Positions 32,661 to 44,390 of a stretch of DNA of 64,000 nucleotides are shown in pieces. Source of the DNA: Aureobasidium sp. EXF-3400. Lineage: Eukaryota; Ascomycota; Dothideomycetes; Dothideales; Saccotheciaceae. A model generated the notes under the pieces. It was not told the DNA's origin and ran no database searches. It worked only from the letters and a program-made list of their open reading frames with translations. The DNA lies in the NCBI GenBank assembly GCA_024195585.1, contig SWBL01000028.1:162677-226676 (forward strand), given 5' to 3'. Both the position numbers and the translations under genes were made by a program. Numbering within the stretch: the first letter of the stretch is position 1; the number at the start of each line of letters is the position of its first letter.

Positions 32661-35387
32661 ATGGCACACGCTGCAAGACTTGGTGCCCTTACCGATGACC
32701 TGATTACAGCCATCACCCCATCTACTACTCGTGTATGTCTCTTTGCATCGAGTATCCTGTTAAAAGATATTGATTTAATCTAGAGAGATAACCGGCAACT
32801 CAGCCATCTCAGAGATTCTGCCCTGAGAACCTTCAAAACACAACATCATATCCGCGTCAACCAGTTCGAAATCGATGCACGACTCGAAGGCTTGCTGGAG
32901 AAGTTTTACGTTCTGAATAACGAGCCTCTAGCAGATGTACTGAAGCCTCGTCTTGATGAGTTGGCCGCTACACCCAACAAATGGAGACCTGAGTTGTTAG
33001 CTCTCTTGCTGGCTCTTTCCGACCGTCCGGCCGAGAAGACCAACATTGACAGAGCTCTGGACATAATTCCGGATGAACCAGTCGAGCAGCAGTTGACATG
33101 GGCCGAAATTATTGCAGACGACCCACTCGATGAAGAAGGTATCTGGGACGATGTCGAGAACGAGTCCGACTATTCAGAACATCGCCCACCCAGCCTCAGT
33201 GATGAGTCTATTGACGAACCAACCACTACTTCTGCTTCATCTCTCGGAGAAGAGGACCCTGCTACCTTAGTCCGCGCTTTTGTTGTTCCTAAGGACCATG
33301 AGCTTCTTGACCAGGTCAAGGATCTACGTAACCGCATGACGAGCATGCATTCAGGCTCAGAACTCACAGAATTACAACTCATCCGTCAAGTATTGTTGAT
33401 GCTCCATGGACTTCCCACGGATTTGTTCGAAGCTGGAAGCAATGGTCATCTGCGGATAAGACACTCCTGTCGTTTAGCGAACATCGCGCCATCGACGTCA
33501 GACCGCGTTCTGCAAAATTTCGCCTTGCTTGGCTCACAGATCATGACTGTCCGACAGTTCGTCACATCTCACCAACAGAGTGTGGTCTTGCAAAGCTTCC
33601 AGGCTGCGGTACAAATCCGATTGAACGACTTCGGTCGAACGCTGTCCAACATCGAGCAAAATTTCCTCCAGCGAGAGACATCGTCAGTGGTGAGCCTTCT
33701 AAAGGTGCATGCTGAGGTCGATCGCGTCGCCAGACCTCTCGTCCGCCTCGGAGACCTATTACCGGACAACACTTTTAAGCATAATGCCCAAGCCTTGCAG
33801 TTACTCAACCACCTGTTCGAACAGGCCTGTAATCTTCAGCTGATTGGAGAAGATGAAGAAAGTACGGAAGTCGCAGCACTTTTGTCAAAATGTCTAGAAC
33901 CATATCTTCGCCCTGTCAGACTATGGATGACCGAAGGCAAACTGATTGCTTCGAACGAGCTGTTCTTTGTACGATGCCTCGACGAGAGCTCCGATCGCGG
34001 GTCTATCTGGCACTCCCGCTTCACGCTACTCAAACAGGCCAATGGATCAATATTCGCACCCGACTTTGTCCAGAGCCTAATTGAGAGGATCTTCAGAGCT
34101 GGGAAAAGTGTCATGTTTCTTGAGGCTCTTGGTCACAATCCTGACATCTCTAAGCACAGTGCGCAAAGCTTGAGTATTACTCAGATTATGCAATCAATGA
34201 GTAATACTTTGCTACCTTTCTCTGAGGTTTTTAGGTTGGCCTTGACTCACTTCGTCGATGCACTGGAAGGATCGGAGACCAGAGTTCTACGCCAGATCTT
34301 GATGTCGCAATGCGGGCTCCAGGCAACCATCAGCGCAATCAATCACCTATACTTTGGCGTTAACGGTGCGCACTTCCAAAACTTTGCCTACGGTATTTTC
34401 CAGCGTATGGATCGGGGCAGTGGCTGGGATGATCGTTTCCTCTTAACGGAACTGGCACAAACTGCGTTCGAGACAGTCGATGCCGTCATGTCTGACCATA
34501 TCACTGTCCGTGTCAAGTCTCGGACAAATCGAAAGGCTATCAACGATCGGCGTGCAGACATGTTGGGCCGCATCGTTGTGGACTATTCTGTAAGTCCATC
34601 TGTTCTGACAAATAATTGACCTCCTGCTGACTAGTAACAGATCTCGTGGGCACTGCAAAATGTTCTGACCAGTACAACTCTAGCAGTCTGCCAAGAAGCA
34701 TACACGATTATGCTGAGACTTTATCGAGCTCAGTATCTACTAAATCAGCAAGAGTGGACGTTGAACATCATGGCCACTCATTCTAAAGGTCAAAGAGTCA
34801 AGGAACTTCTGGTTCTACGCCAGCATCTCTCCTGGTTTGCGACTACTATGAAAGGCTACATCTGTGAAGTCACATCTATCGTAACTAACCAGCTCTCCGT
34901 GGATCTTGAGACAGCAGCAGATGTGGATGGCATAGTTGCAGCCTTCGACACGTTCCAACACAGCCTCACCAGCAAACTATTACAACACGAGAACCTGGCA
35001 CCGATACAAGGATCAATACTGGCCATATTTGATCTTTACGAGGACCTTGGGCTGGAGTGGAGGGATGCTGTCAAGCAGATCAGCAATCATGCATCTCAGC
35101 CCACACCTCGACAGCTGGTCGTGCAGCAACGCTTTTCAGCTAGTCGAGACAGGCCTGAGATTGACGAGACAGCTGACCTGACTGACGATGAGGATGACTC
35201 AGAGACCCATGGACATCATGACCAAAGATCTGTCTTGAGTGTTCCTAGTCTGCTCAAAGAGTACAACAGACAATTGTCATTCTTGCTCGCTGGATTGCGC
35301 AGTGTAAGCAGAATCGAGGGCGAACCAGCATGGATAATGCTTTCCGAAAGACTATCCTGGGGAGTCTCTGGTACAGATAGCAAATAG
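32661..35387 (+). CDS. Gamma-tubulin complex component (Spc97/Spc98 family, GCP5-like)
   Basis: Exons 32661-32732, 32784-34589 and 34641-35387, giving 874 residues. Expected to sit in the gamma-tubulin ring complex that nucleates microtubules at the spindle pole body. The first Grip motif region is recognisable (ELQLIRQVLLMLHGLPTDLFE), with later stretches typical of the family (LRRQILMSQ-like, ISWALQNVLTSTTLAVCQEAYTIMLRLYRAQYLL, LRQHLSWFATTMKGYI, LRSVSRIEGEPAWIMLSERLSWG). A long acidic insert lies near residues 95-145. Relative divergence and the single acidic insert suggest GCP5/Mod21 rather than GCP2/3, which is an inference. Exon 1 and exon 2 join in phase 0. Confidence 0.82.
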
Positions 35388-35958
35388 AAAAAAAGGTATA
35401 CCCTAGGAAATCTACTTCACCTTCACATCACAAGACAGACAGAAGTGCGAAAAGATGGTCGCTCGCCTGAGTTGAACCGTGATCGCCTAGCCGTAACAAA
35501 AAATCATACAGGCCCTGCCCAAGGTCTCCTCCGCCACATCAGCTATTCATACGATGTTTCTTTTTGGGGTTTTTTTGGTTCTGTGCCTTCCCTTGGGCCA
35601 CCGGCAGGACAACTCCAATTCATTGAGTATATAAGGGTTTGTGATAGCAACTTAGTAGAGAGACTTATCATCTCAAAGGATGCAGTGTCGGATAATATCC
35701 ACGCTCTTTACACAGCATCACAAAACGAGATTCATGACGAATTCTTTGACAACAATTTGGAACTCAGAGTATACTACTACAGTCTGTTGGACTCTCTGAT
35801 AGTCTTGGTGGCCGTGGCGATAGTCAATACTTGTTTGGCTAGCATGATTATTAGACAGGGTGTTACTCTCAGCAACTATGACGTACCGCGATATATCGAA
35901 ACTCTCCATCTTCGTGCCCAAAGTAAACACTATTCTTCCACTCTACAAACCACCCAAT
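35388..35958. other. Intergenic, with TATA-like box
   Basis: A long open frame crosses here (35445-36095) but overlaps the next gene in another frame and resembles nothing. A TATATAAG string lies at 35628-35635. Confidence 0.45.
35628..35635 (+). promoter_or_regulatory. TATA-like box
   Basis: TATATAAG about 325 bp before the ATG at 35959. Distance is long, so assignment to that gene is tentative. Confidence 0.3.
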
Positions 35959-36692
35959 ATGCCACCTTCCAGACTCCTATCGCATATTCTCCCACTCTTC
36001 AAGCACAGTCGAGCAAATCTGCAGCAACAGATCCGCCATCAATCCATCAAACCTACAGCCGAAGCCACAACCAACTCTCGTATCTCCCGTCTTGAAGCCC
36101 GTCTTCCACGCGTTCTAGCTCGCTATGTCAAACCTCTTCGCAATGCACCGATCTCTCACATAACGGCCTTCCTGGTCCTCCATGAGCTCACGGCCATCAT
36201 ACCTCTATTCGGTCTCACGTTCGCATTTCACAAATTCGACTGGTTGCCGCCGGTGTTCTCAGAAGGCTACTGGGTGAAAGAGGGAGTTGAGAAATTCGGA
36301 AGATATTTCAGACGTAAGGGCTGGATCAGAGATGCTGATGGAGAAGGATTTGAGAAAGAGGAGAACAGAAAGGGGTTGGCGAAGTGGTGGCCAAGAGGCG
36401 AGGATGGTGTGAGGTTGCTGGTTGAGTGAGTCGCTGCTGCAATATCAGAATATGTGGGTGAGATGATGCTGACAATGAAAGGGTTGCAACTGCGTATGCG
36501 ATTACAAAAGCACTGCTGCCATTGAGATTGGGATTGAGTCTTTGGTTCGCACCGAGCTTTGCGAAGATATCGACACTTCCGATCAAGAGATGGGTTACAA
36601 GAAAGGCAGCGACGAAAACGCCGGCGGTCACAAAGGCTGCAGCTTCCCCTGCTACGGGAGCTGGTGCCGTGGGAAGCAAGGTCACAAAGTGA
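35959..36692 (+). CDS. Small mitochondrial-type membrane protein (Mrx11-like)
   Basis: Exons 35959-36425 and 36482-36692, giving 225 residues. The N-terminus is basic, lacks acids and contains a possible mitochondrial targeting sequence (MPPSRLLSHILPLFKHSRANL). Two hydrophobic segments are visible: ISHITAFLVLHELTAIIPLF at about 75-95 and, across the intron, ALLPLRLGLSLWFAPSF near 175-190. The HELTAIIPL pattern and the spacing of the second segment recall the fungal Mrx11/YPL041C-type proteins of the mitochondrial inner membrane; this is from memory and not certain. The tail is Ala/Lys-rich. Function unknown. Confidence 0.65.
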
Positions 36693-37278
36693 AGATACGC
36701 TATCGACGAACAATTCCCTCACCTCTCACTCACTAAAGGCCACATGTTGATGCCAAATGCCCTTCTCCTCAGCAAATGTGTAAGTGGCCTATATGGTTAC
36801 ACTCTATGCGATAAAACTCCCGAGAGTTTCCTGCAGAGGTCGTCGGTTCGATCCTCATAAGAAGCAGAAACTTTCACTCTGTACTTGCAAAGGTAGAATA
36901 CTCTGCAAGATGGAGGGGGTTTTCCCAAGCAGCTAAAAGGCTTGCTTGGTTTTTTGCTCGAATTAGGTCCAGATTCTTTTGGTCGGATCTTGTATATCAA
37001 AGGTGGTATGACTGGACTGTGCATGTGAAACTGCAGCATGTTGAGATTATCTGAACTCAGGCGATGCTGGTGTTTTCAAGACGCCTCTAAAAGTCCTCCT
37101 TTCTTTATTTGGGTAGCCTGGACGTGTCTCATTCGTGTCGCTTGTCTTCCCGCGTTTGTCGTTTGTTGTCATCCAAGACCTTGCTTTCCTGACGACAGTC
37201 ATTTTGTCTTCTTTTCTCGTCTGGATTCATCCTCTTTCCAAACGCACACTCGTCTCCCATCGAGACTCCCAACCAAAA
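36693..37278. other. Intergenic, no gene seen
   Basis: Contains a T-arm-like string (GGTTCGATCC near 36845) with a weak D-arm-like string upstream, but acceptor and T stems do not pair. The MYND-gene leader occupies the right end. Confidence 0.5.
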
Positions 37279-38727
37279 ATGACAACTCTCCAAAAAGTTC
37301 GTTGTGCTTCCGGCTCTTGCTTCAAGGATGGCACTCTCCAATGTGGCAAGTGCAAGGTCACCTTCTACTGCAGCAAGAACTGCCAGAAGGACCATTGGAT
37401 CAAGCACAAGAAGCACTGCTCTGCTCACACGCCTTTGTCTAAGGGTACCTTGGAGTTTCTGAAGCTCCCTCGCGAGACTCGTGACAAGGTTAGTTGGCCC
37501 AATGACTCCTTCGATATTGCATCCGCTGACCCACATGACCAGGTCTACGAAGATCTCCTCGTCGCTCGCTACACACCTGACCAGCAGGCAGAGCACGATC
37601 GCCTCACCAACGCCACCGGCGACCGCTTCAGCATCAGAAACCTTCTTGACGAAGTTGAGGAGCGTTTGATGATCAGTCCTGGCACTCCGCTCTGGGATGT
37701 CAAAGGCTACCAGCCTCTCGTCTATGCCAGAGGACTTCTCAACGCCAACAAGCAGATCAACGAGGAACTCACCAGCACTCTCTTCACCAAGAACATCTTC
37801 ATCACTCCTGTAGGCGAAACGTTCCGCTATGCGAAGACCCCTCAACTGTTCGCCTACAAGCTCGATCCCACCTCTCTGGCCCAGATCAAGCACCTGGTCA
37901 TCAGTGTGTCGACTGAGCTTGACATTAGACACCCTAACCACAGTGATGGTGTTGCCGCTTTGAAGCACAACTTCAACCACATCGTCAAGAGTCTCAACCA
38001 GCTCGGCAACAACCTCGAATCACTCAAGATTCGCTTCATCAGTTGCTTCCATGGCAGAGTCGAGGAGATGCGTGGAGACATCGATCCTCTGTTGACTCAG
38101 CCTACTGCTCGTCCAGTCCAAGTCATGCGCATGAACAACACTGTGTAAGTTCAGGATCCGGTGCCGTTTAATACAGAATATGACGGCTGACTGCTCTCCT
38201 TTCTCTTTAGGTTTACCTTCACGCACAAGAATGTCAGAAGGTTTCACGCCTCTGGCTTTGACCTCGGTGATGCATTCGCAGGCTTGAATGTCCCTGTCAA
38301 GAACTTTCAGATCTACGGTGATCTTCCCGGAGAAGTCATTGAGCGCTTGAACTGCAAATTTGGCGTTGGCGCTGGAGCAGGAGGCCCCTCTGACGACAAG
38401 AAGCCCAACAACCCCGGTCCCAAGCCTGCTACTTCGGTCCCTGCTTCATCGACTGCTACCTCGCCCACTGCTGCTTCCTCGGACACATCTACTCCTGCAT
38501 CACCCAAGCCCGCTACACCTGCCCGTGACCCCACCGGCCAGTCTCGCAACGATGTTGCCGATTTCGTCAAGAGTATCGCTAACAAGAATCCGGAGGACAG
38601 AAAGATGATGGAACTTGCAGACCGACTGGCTCGCATTCCTATCAGAAGCCGCGAGGTGAATGCTATGCTGTTCGCTCCACCTACCGCTGAGGAGATGGAG
38701 ATGATCCGTCGCCAGACACAGGGATGA
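37279..38727 (+). CDS. MYND-type zinc-finger protein
   Basis: Exons 37279-37488, 37543-38144 and 38211-38727, giving 442 residues. An N-terminal MYND finger spans about residues 9-47 (CASGSC...CGKCKVTFYCSKNCQKDHW...HKKHC), a protein-interaction fold. It is followed at once by LEFLKLPRETRDKVYEDLLV, which looks like the F-box-related start of many fungal proteins of unknown function. The middle contains NANKQINEELTSTLFTKN and a proposed repeat-like fold. A Pro/Ser/Thr-rich linker leads to a C-terminal helical segment. Intron 1 is 54 nt, stop-free and in frame. No enzyme motif (such as SET) is seen. Role unknown. Confidence 0.8.
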
Positions 38728-39101
38728 TTGGGATCACATCACCAGGCTTGCAGCAGTGAGGTTGTACTTCAGACAGTGCTTTACAGAGAGTTGATGATTG
38801 ATGGATGCATAAAGAGAGGTAGAGGATAGCAGTCGAGGACGCCGAAGCAGAAATGACTACAATGACAATCAGACTCGCTGACTTTTCAATGTCTCAGTCA
38901 CTTGCTTCACAATCACATGTATCTTCTGTAGTCTTGTCTTGCGGATGAAGAAACGCTGTTCCGTGCATCGCTCTTCACCGCTACAAGAAGATTGTTGGAA
39001 ACGACATGATAACGATGCAAACAGCACAAGAAATCTAGATTCTATACTCTGCTCCAACCCACATACCCCCTCTGCAGACTATTCCACAAGCGTGAGAATG
39101 T
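38728..39101. other. Convergent 3' region
   Basis: Between the stop of the MYND gene and the stop of the rhamnogalacturonase gene. Nothing else seen. Confidence 0.5.
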
Positions 39102-40496
39102 TTACTTGCTTCCAGCCAACTTAGTAATCGGCAACACACCCGGGAAAAAGCTCGCCGGCATAGTAGGGATAGGAATACTCAAAGTAGTCCCAAACGCAGT
39201 CTTCAAATCAGCCGCCATAGTAGGCGCCGCATACCCAACTGGAGCTTTACTAACCCACTGAGTAGTAGCCGGATACGCCGCATAACTCGTGCCACTCTTC
39301 AGACAAAACCCTTCACCATATCCATTTTCGCAAGAATAGAATTGGGAAGTGCCTTGTTCCGTCCACATGGCAAAGTCGGTGATGGAAATGTCGTAGCAGG
39401 GTGCTTTTGCCGCGCAAGCTACTTTAATAGGTCCGCGTGCTGTACCTTTGAGTTCCGTGCCTGTCCAGTTTGAGATTTGGAAATTGGATAATTGGACGCC
39501 GTTGCCTGCTATTGTTTTCATCGAACTCCATGCTTGATCCAAAGTCAAACTATACGCATTCCCATGACCGATGAAGTTTTCGAGCGTGACGTTGGAGATA
39601 GTGCCACTACCTCCATTAGACTTAAGCATAAACATCTGGTTACTAGACCAGGTATAGATGTTTCTGTAAGTGATATGCGACACAGCAGTATCAGCGCCAA
39701 AAGACCCCATACCACAACCACCAGACCAATTGCAGTACACATTTTCCACCAGAATGTTCTTGGAGGGCGATTTTACAGTGACGCATTCGTCTTTGTTGGT
39801 TACCATTACATCGTGGATCCAGATGTTGGTGCTCCAGACATCGATGCCGTCGAGACCTCCTTCGTTGCCGCCGCGGATGGCCATGTTGTAGACTTCGCCG
39901 TTTGTGCAGGTGTCGATGGAGAAGTGGAAGGCGGGGGAGTCGACGAGGGTGATGTCGTGGACGGACCAGTTGGTGATGTCCCAGAGTCTGAGGAGTCGGG
40001 GGCCGGAGATGCTGCCTTGTTTATGGAATTCGTAGCCGTTGCCTTGGATGGCTCCTTTGCCGGTGGATGAGAATAATTCGAAGCTAGAATTATGATGTTA
40101 ACGTTGATATCTTCCCGGCGCGCAAAGAATGACTTACTCGGTACTGTGCTCGATCATAATCATATTACCAGCATCAGTTCCAGTACGAGTGATAAGACCA
40201 TCAAGTTGAAGAGCCCAGTTATTGCCGCCAGCCAACTTGACCCACTTGGACATGGCATAATTACCAGTAGGAATAACGACAAGACCACCAGCCTTGCAAG
40301 CAGTAAAGGCACTGTTCAGAGCAGTGCTGATATCAGTCTTGCCATCAGCCACAGCTCCATATTTGGTAATGTCGCAAGTCTTTTTTGCAGCCTTGGTCGC
40401 ATGAGAAGTGGTAGGACCGACTTTGCCAGAAAGCTCACCTGCGACCAGCGCACGCAAAGCAATAGCAAGAGTCAAAAGAGAAGAGAAAGAAAACAT
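39102..40496 (-). CDS. Secreted rhamnogalacturonan hydrolase (GH28)
   Basis: Exons 40496-40138 and 40083-39102, giving 446 residues. Cleaves the rhamnogalacturonan-I backbone of pectin outside the cell. A signal peptide is visible ([20 protein letters not shown]). The beta-helix starts with [17 protein letters not shown]. Around the active site it has [14 protein letters not shown] and [13 protein letters not shown], the rhamnogalacturonase version of the GH28 signature rather than the polygalacturonase NTD/GHG version. Further cysteine pairs follow. An in-frame upstream CTG/TTG extension is not used, because the signal peptide begins at 40496. A CreA-like CCGGGG lies about 260 bp upstream. 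Length fits RhgA-type enzymes. Confidence 0.9.
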
Positions 40497-41254
40497 TGAT
40501 GATACGAAAAAGACAGTATGAATATTAACGAAAGACTGATGTTGGAAGAGCGAACAAGGACAGAGCAAGGGAACAGCAAACGGGCACACCTACCTGATAT
40601 CGAAGCGAACCTATCTTTACTCTATTAGGGCTTCTGCTGTCGGCACTTACTTTGGCTAACCTAGCCTTTCGATGTGGCTTTGATGGAGATCCAGGGTTGC
40701 ATTTCGATGAAACGGATCCAAAAGACCTTCCCCAAAAGACGTGGTCGTCCAGTCCGGGGCGAACGATCAACATGAAACCGTTCCCCGATGCCGCACCCAG
40801 ACAACTTCTAGGCGATCTTGCGGGTCGAAATATTGTTGCGGAGTGTTACCAATTAGATTGTGGTAAATGTGAACGAGGGCATGTCTAGGTAGTCAAGCTA
40901 TGACAGGGGGCTCTGGTGAGACAAACACGGGTCGCTTGAAGTTGACGCGACGAACGACAGCGAGGTGAAACACTCGAATCTTGAGATGCTTTCTTTGTGC
41001 TTCGAGAATAAGCCCTAGCCCTGAGCCCTGTGCAACGCTTCTACTGAAATCGCTCGCTCGAGAGACTAAAGTAAAGGGTTAAGGAAAGAGATAAAGACGC
41101 TCTAGACCAAGTTTCAGTGTCTGCCAGATATAGCAGAACGCCATCTAAATGCCTCCGCTTCTCAATGCAAGATGATCGATTCCCAAACGCCCGCTAAGTT
41201 GCAACAAAAAGAAAGGTTGTCGGTGTGTGTTCTTCAAGCACCTCAAGCCAGGGT
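40497..41254. other. Promoter side of the rhamnogalacturonase gene and CFIm25 3' side
   Basis: No additional gene. One candidate carbon-repression motif is listed separately. Confidence 0.5.
40754..40759 (+). promoter_or_regulatory. CreA/Mig1-like motif (CCGGGG)
   Basis: Fits SYGGRG. Lies about 260 bp upstream of a pectinase start codon. A six-base motif is weak evidence alone. Confidence 0.25.
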
Positions 41255-42185
41255 CTATTCCATCTTTGAATCCTGCTGAGCTCCATTTCCTTGTTGTACA
41301 GGCTCGTCGCCGCCTGCGAGCACCTTCGTTCTAGGCACACTGCCTTCATTCGGGTTGCCTCCAGGTGTTACGGCTGAGACCTTGCCATTTTCATCGACGA
41401 ATTCGAAGTTGTAGCGGGAAAGCAGATGGGGAATAGCAGAGAGTTGAGGACCGTAACGCTGAGCATTGTCGTAGAGTTCGAAAAGAGGTACAGCGAGTAG
41501 CTTCATGTTCTTCGGGACGCTCAAGACTTCTGTTGGTGGTAGATCAGCATTTGCTAGGCAGACTGAGGTAAGGCGCAATGCATACTGCTGTTGGGTAGCT
41601 GGATGAAGTACAGCTTCTTGCACTCTTTCGGACGAGAGACATGCGGCGGGATGAATGGGTACATGAAAGTCTCAAAGTTGGGTCTCCACCATTGGGCAAG
41701 AGTCTCGCCAATCTCCCATTCGCCTTCATTGCCATCGTTGGAAAATTGGTTGCCCGAAGGGGCCAATCTCTCGTTTAGGCGTATCTTGAAGCCCTCAATC
41801 TCATCGGCGTCATGTGGAAGGTAGTCCCCAGGGAGTTTGAAGAAGGCGTTTGCGATTTGAAGCATGAGAACGTGTGGGTGATTGTGGTCGTGGCATACGA
41901 GGATACCTTCACAGGTTCTTCGCATACCGTATGCATCGTAATGTTCTTCCAGGCGCTTCAGGCGGGCGAGCACTGAGGGATCTTCTTCGGGCTGGGTCTC
42001 TTTTGTGCCGAAGGTGTAGTTGCTCAAGGGATACAGTCTGACGGTCTTTGGTTGGTGTGCGTTGAAGTCTGGCGGGGCTATCGGGCTATGAAGCGGCGCT
42101 TGTCGTCAGTCGATGGTTTGATACGGCGGCTGTCCATGACATACGGGTATGAGCTCTGCTGAGCGTCTTTCGAGATTGTCGTCAT
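41255..42185 (-). CDS. Pre-mRNA cleavage factor Im 25-kDa subunit (NUDT21-like)
   Basis: Exons 42185-42145, 42085-41586 and 41529-41255, giving 271 residues. Nudix-fold RNA-binding subunit of cleavage factor Im that recognises UGUA upstream of poly(A) sites. Signature stretches are TVRLYPLSNYTFGTKE, ARLKRLEEHYDAYGMRRTCE, HPHVLMLQIANAFFKLPGD, WWRPNFETFMYPFIPPHV and, across intron 2, IQLP then VPKNMKLLAVPLFELYDNAQ. The Nudix box lacks the catalytic glutamates, as in the animal protein. A Gly/Gln-rich tail follows. Budding yeast lacks this protein, which supports a filamentous-fungus source. It is divergent from DUG3. Confidence 0.93.
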
Positions 42186-42642
42186 TGTTTGACAGGGAAG
42201 AGTCGCGCGACTCTGTGAATATGGAGGCTAAGAGTCAATGGACCGGATCGCCGAAGGTATATGTAAAACAGCGGAAGCGACTGTTTGTCGAGAAAGAGGA
42301 AAGTGATTGATTGAAAGCAAGTCAACGAGTGTAAGGACAACTCGAAGCTCGACACTGTTTCGGACTCTCGGCTCAAGACGCGAAGGACGCGGTTTTGTGG
42401 GGAAGCTCCTGCCACTTTCTGGAGAGCTCCCTCTCTTGCCTTCTCTTTCCCACCGCCTCGTTCGGCAGGTGCGGCACTGTGATCAAGTGCGACCCAATCG
42501 CACATATACCCCTTAGAACCACGGCCAAGTAGCCTCGTTTTCCTTGCTTCTATCACCTTTTTCTCACTATACCCTGCTACCTGCTTGACTCGTACATATC
42601 GATAAATCCGCATAACCTCAACCTACCATCAGATAGCTCATC
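42186..42642. promoter_or_regulatory. Shared divergent promoter of CFIm25 and DUG3
   Basis: 457 bp between start codons; no particular motif stands out. Confidence 0.45.
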
Positions 42643-43830
42643 ATGTGCCGTTGGTTCGCATACATCTCGCCAACCGAACCATGTCTTCTTTCCGATGTCC
42701 TTATCACACCTAAGCATGCTCTCACCAATCAAGTCAACGACCACTACCTGCCTGGCCTCATCGCCCACCTACCAAACAAAATCACCGCAGAACACGAAGC
42801 CAACGCTCGCAACCGCGTCCTGAACGCCGATGGTCTCGGTGTCGCCTGGTACACTTCCTCCTACAGCGACTTCGAAAGAGGCATCACCGGCGAGAGCGAA
42901 GATGGAAAGCCTCACGAAGGTCTCAGACCCGCCATCTACAAGACCATACAGCCTCCAAAGGGCGACATGAATTACCGTTCCATCTGCGCCAATACCGAAA
43001 CCCGCTGCTGCTTTGCCCACATCCGTGCCACTTCCGAGAGTGCTGTCGCACACGTCAACAACCATCCCTTCATATTTGGAAAGTTCGCTTTCATGCACAA
43101 CGGATCAATCTCGGACTTCACCTCGATCAGACGTGCTATTTGCGACTTGCTGGACAACGACACATATGCCAATATCCAAGGCAGCACTGACAGCGAGCAT
43201 ATCGGTGCCCTGTTCATGCATTTCTTGTCCTCGGGCAAAGGTGCAGACACCTGGAACGAAAATTACTCGGTACACGCCATGGCAAATGCACTCCATGCCG
43301 CCATCAAGACCGTCTGCAATTTGCAGAAGCAGATACTTGGACCCAAGAGGAGGCCCAACAGCTTGAACCTGGCAGCCACCGATGGCACGCAGATGGTCGC
43401 ATGTCGCTTCCGCAACCACAAGGAAGAGCAGCCTCCAAGCTTGTACTTTTCGACCAGGGCCGGCACTACGCTCAATCGCAAGTATCCCGATCATCCCGAC
43501 GGAGACGAAAGGCCTGACGAAGGCCCAAAGAAGGACGAGAAAGAGCACGGAAAACATGTCATTGTTGCAAGTGAGCCCAGCACATACATAGAAGAAGACT
43601 GGAACATCATCAACAAGAACCAATACCTCATCGTTCACAGGGATGGCAGGTTTACACTACAGAACATGCTCTACTCGGAGTCGTGGAGTGCTGACCACGC
43701 AGATGCTGACAAGGCAGTCATGGCTGAAGCGGATCAGAAAGCGCTCACCACTGAGTCTGAGGACCAGAATACAATCACTGCTGAGACAGAAGGTCAAGAG
43801 GCAAAGACTCTGGAGGCAGAAGGTCATTAG
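42643..43830 (+). CDS. DUG3: Class II glutamine amidotransferase, Dug3-like
   Basis: Intronless, 395 residues. Amidotransferase-fold partner of the Dug2-Dug3 complex that degrades glutathione through its gamma-glutamyl bond. Cys2 after the initiator Met is the expected nucleophile (MCRWFAYISPTEP). Further family motifs are NADGLGVAWY, RCCFAHIRATSES, NNHPFIFGKFAFMHNGSI and GSTDSEHIGALFMHFL. The last 50 residues are an acidic tail of short repeats (AEADQKALTTESEDQ, AETEGQEAKTLEAEG), unusual for the family. The first ATG is required by the chemistry, so the start is certain. Confidence 0.92.
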   Translation: MCRWFAYISPTEPCLLSDVLITPKHALTNQVNDHYLPGLIAHLPNKITAEHEANARNRVLNADGLGVAWYTSSYSDFERGITGESEDGKPHEGLRPAIYKTIQPPKGDMNYRSICANTETRCCFAHIRATSESAVAHVNNHPFIFGKFAFMHNGSISDFTSIRRAICDLLDNDTYANIQGSTDSEHIGALFMHFLSSGKGADTWNENYSVHAMANALHAAIKTVCNLQKQILGPKRRPNSLNLAATDGTQMVACRFRNHKEEQPPSLYFSTRAGTTLNRKYPDHPDGDERPDEGPKKDEKEHGKHVIVASEPSTYIEEDWNIINKNQYLIVHRDGRFTLQNMLYSESWSADHADADKAVMAEADQKALTTESEDQNTITAETEGQEAKTLEAEGH

Positions 43831-43893
43831 GTGCATTAAAGTAGGTATCTCTCATAGGTCGTGGTATCATCAATCATCTTCCATAACTCAAGC

Positions 43894-44390
43894 TCACTTT
43901 GCAGCGGCAGGTGCAGGTGCAGCTGCAGGTGGCGAGTCAGGTGCTTTCGTGACCACAACCACTTCTGTAGCTTTGGCTGGAGATGCAGGCGTAGGCGCGG
44001 GTGTAGGTTCTGGTTGAGGCCTGTACTCAATGGTCTGGACAACAGGATGGGGTGCAGTATTGGTCCTCTGCATCTGAACGACATTGGATCCAGACGACTG
44101 TGCAGGAACTGCAACGACCACAAGCTGGCCGGACTTCTTCCTCTTGTGACGATCGGCGACAAGGGAGTAGGCGTAGATCCAAGCTGGAAAGAGCCTAGTA
44201 CGTTGTGGATTAGCAGGTAAGTCAAGAATAAACAAGAGACAAGAAACACCAACATCAGGAGGAGAAGCAAGAAACAGATGATGTATTCTTTGCCAAAGCC
44301 TTTCATCATGAAGACGGCGATCATAGGATTGAGCATTGCCATGACCATCAGGATGAGGGTCTCGAGATCATAGTGCGTCTTATCTGGCAT
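43894..44390 (-). CDS. Pmp3/UPF0057 small membrane protein with long Pro/Ala tail
   Basis: Exons 44390-44254 and 44194-43894, giving 145 residues. Pmp3 proteins are plasma-membrane proteolipids that affect membrane potential and salt tolerance. Two membrane spans are visible: LILMVMAMLNPMIAVFMMKG and EYIICFLLLLLM, completed across the intron by LFPAWIYAYSLV. After a basic DRHKRKK there is a tail of about 75 residues rich in Pro, Ala and Thr, much longer than the 52-55 residue yeast protein. The donor GTTGGT is weaker than most here but keeps phase and rebuilds the second span. Confidence 0.75.

Noticed and set aside
35445..36095. 216-codon open frame
   Set aside because: Its 3' third overlaps, in another frame, the better supported membrane-protein gene at 35959, and the rest resembles nothing.
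2785..36856. Enrichment of GTTCGANNC strings in intergenic DNA as a Pol III repeat family
   Set aside because: A seven-fixed-base pattern is expected about eight times in 128 kb of both strands, and similar strings also occur inside genes such as the gamma-tubulin complex gene.
36780..36870. tRNA with intron (GTGGCCTATATGGTTA ... GGTTCGATCC)
   Set aside because: Possible 4-bp D stem, but anticodon, T and acceptor stems do not form.
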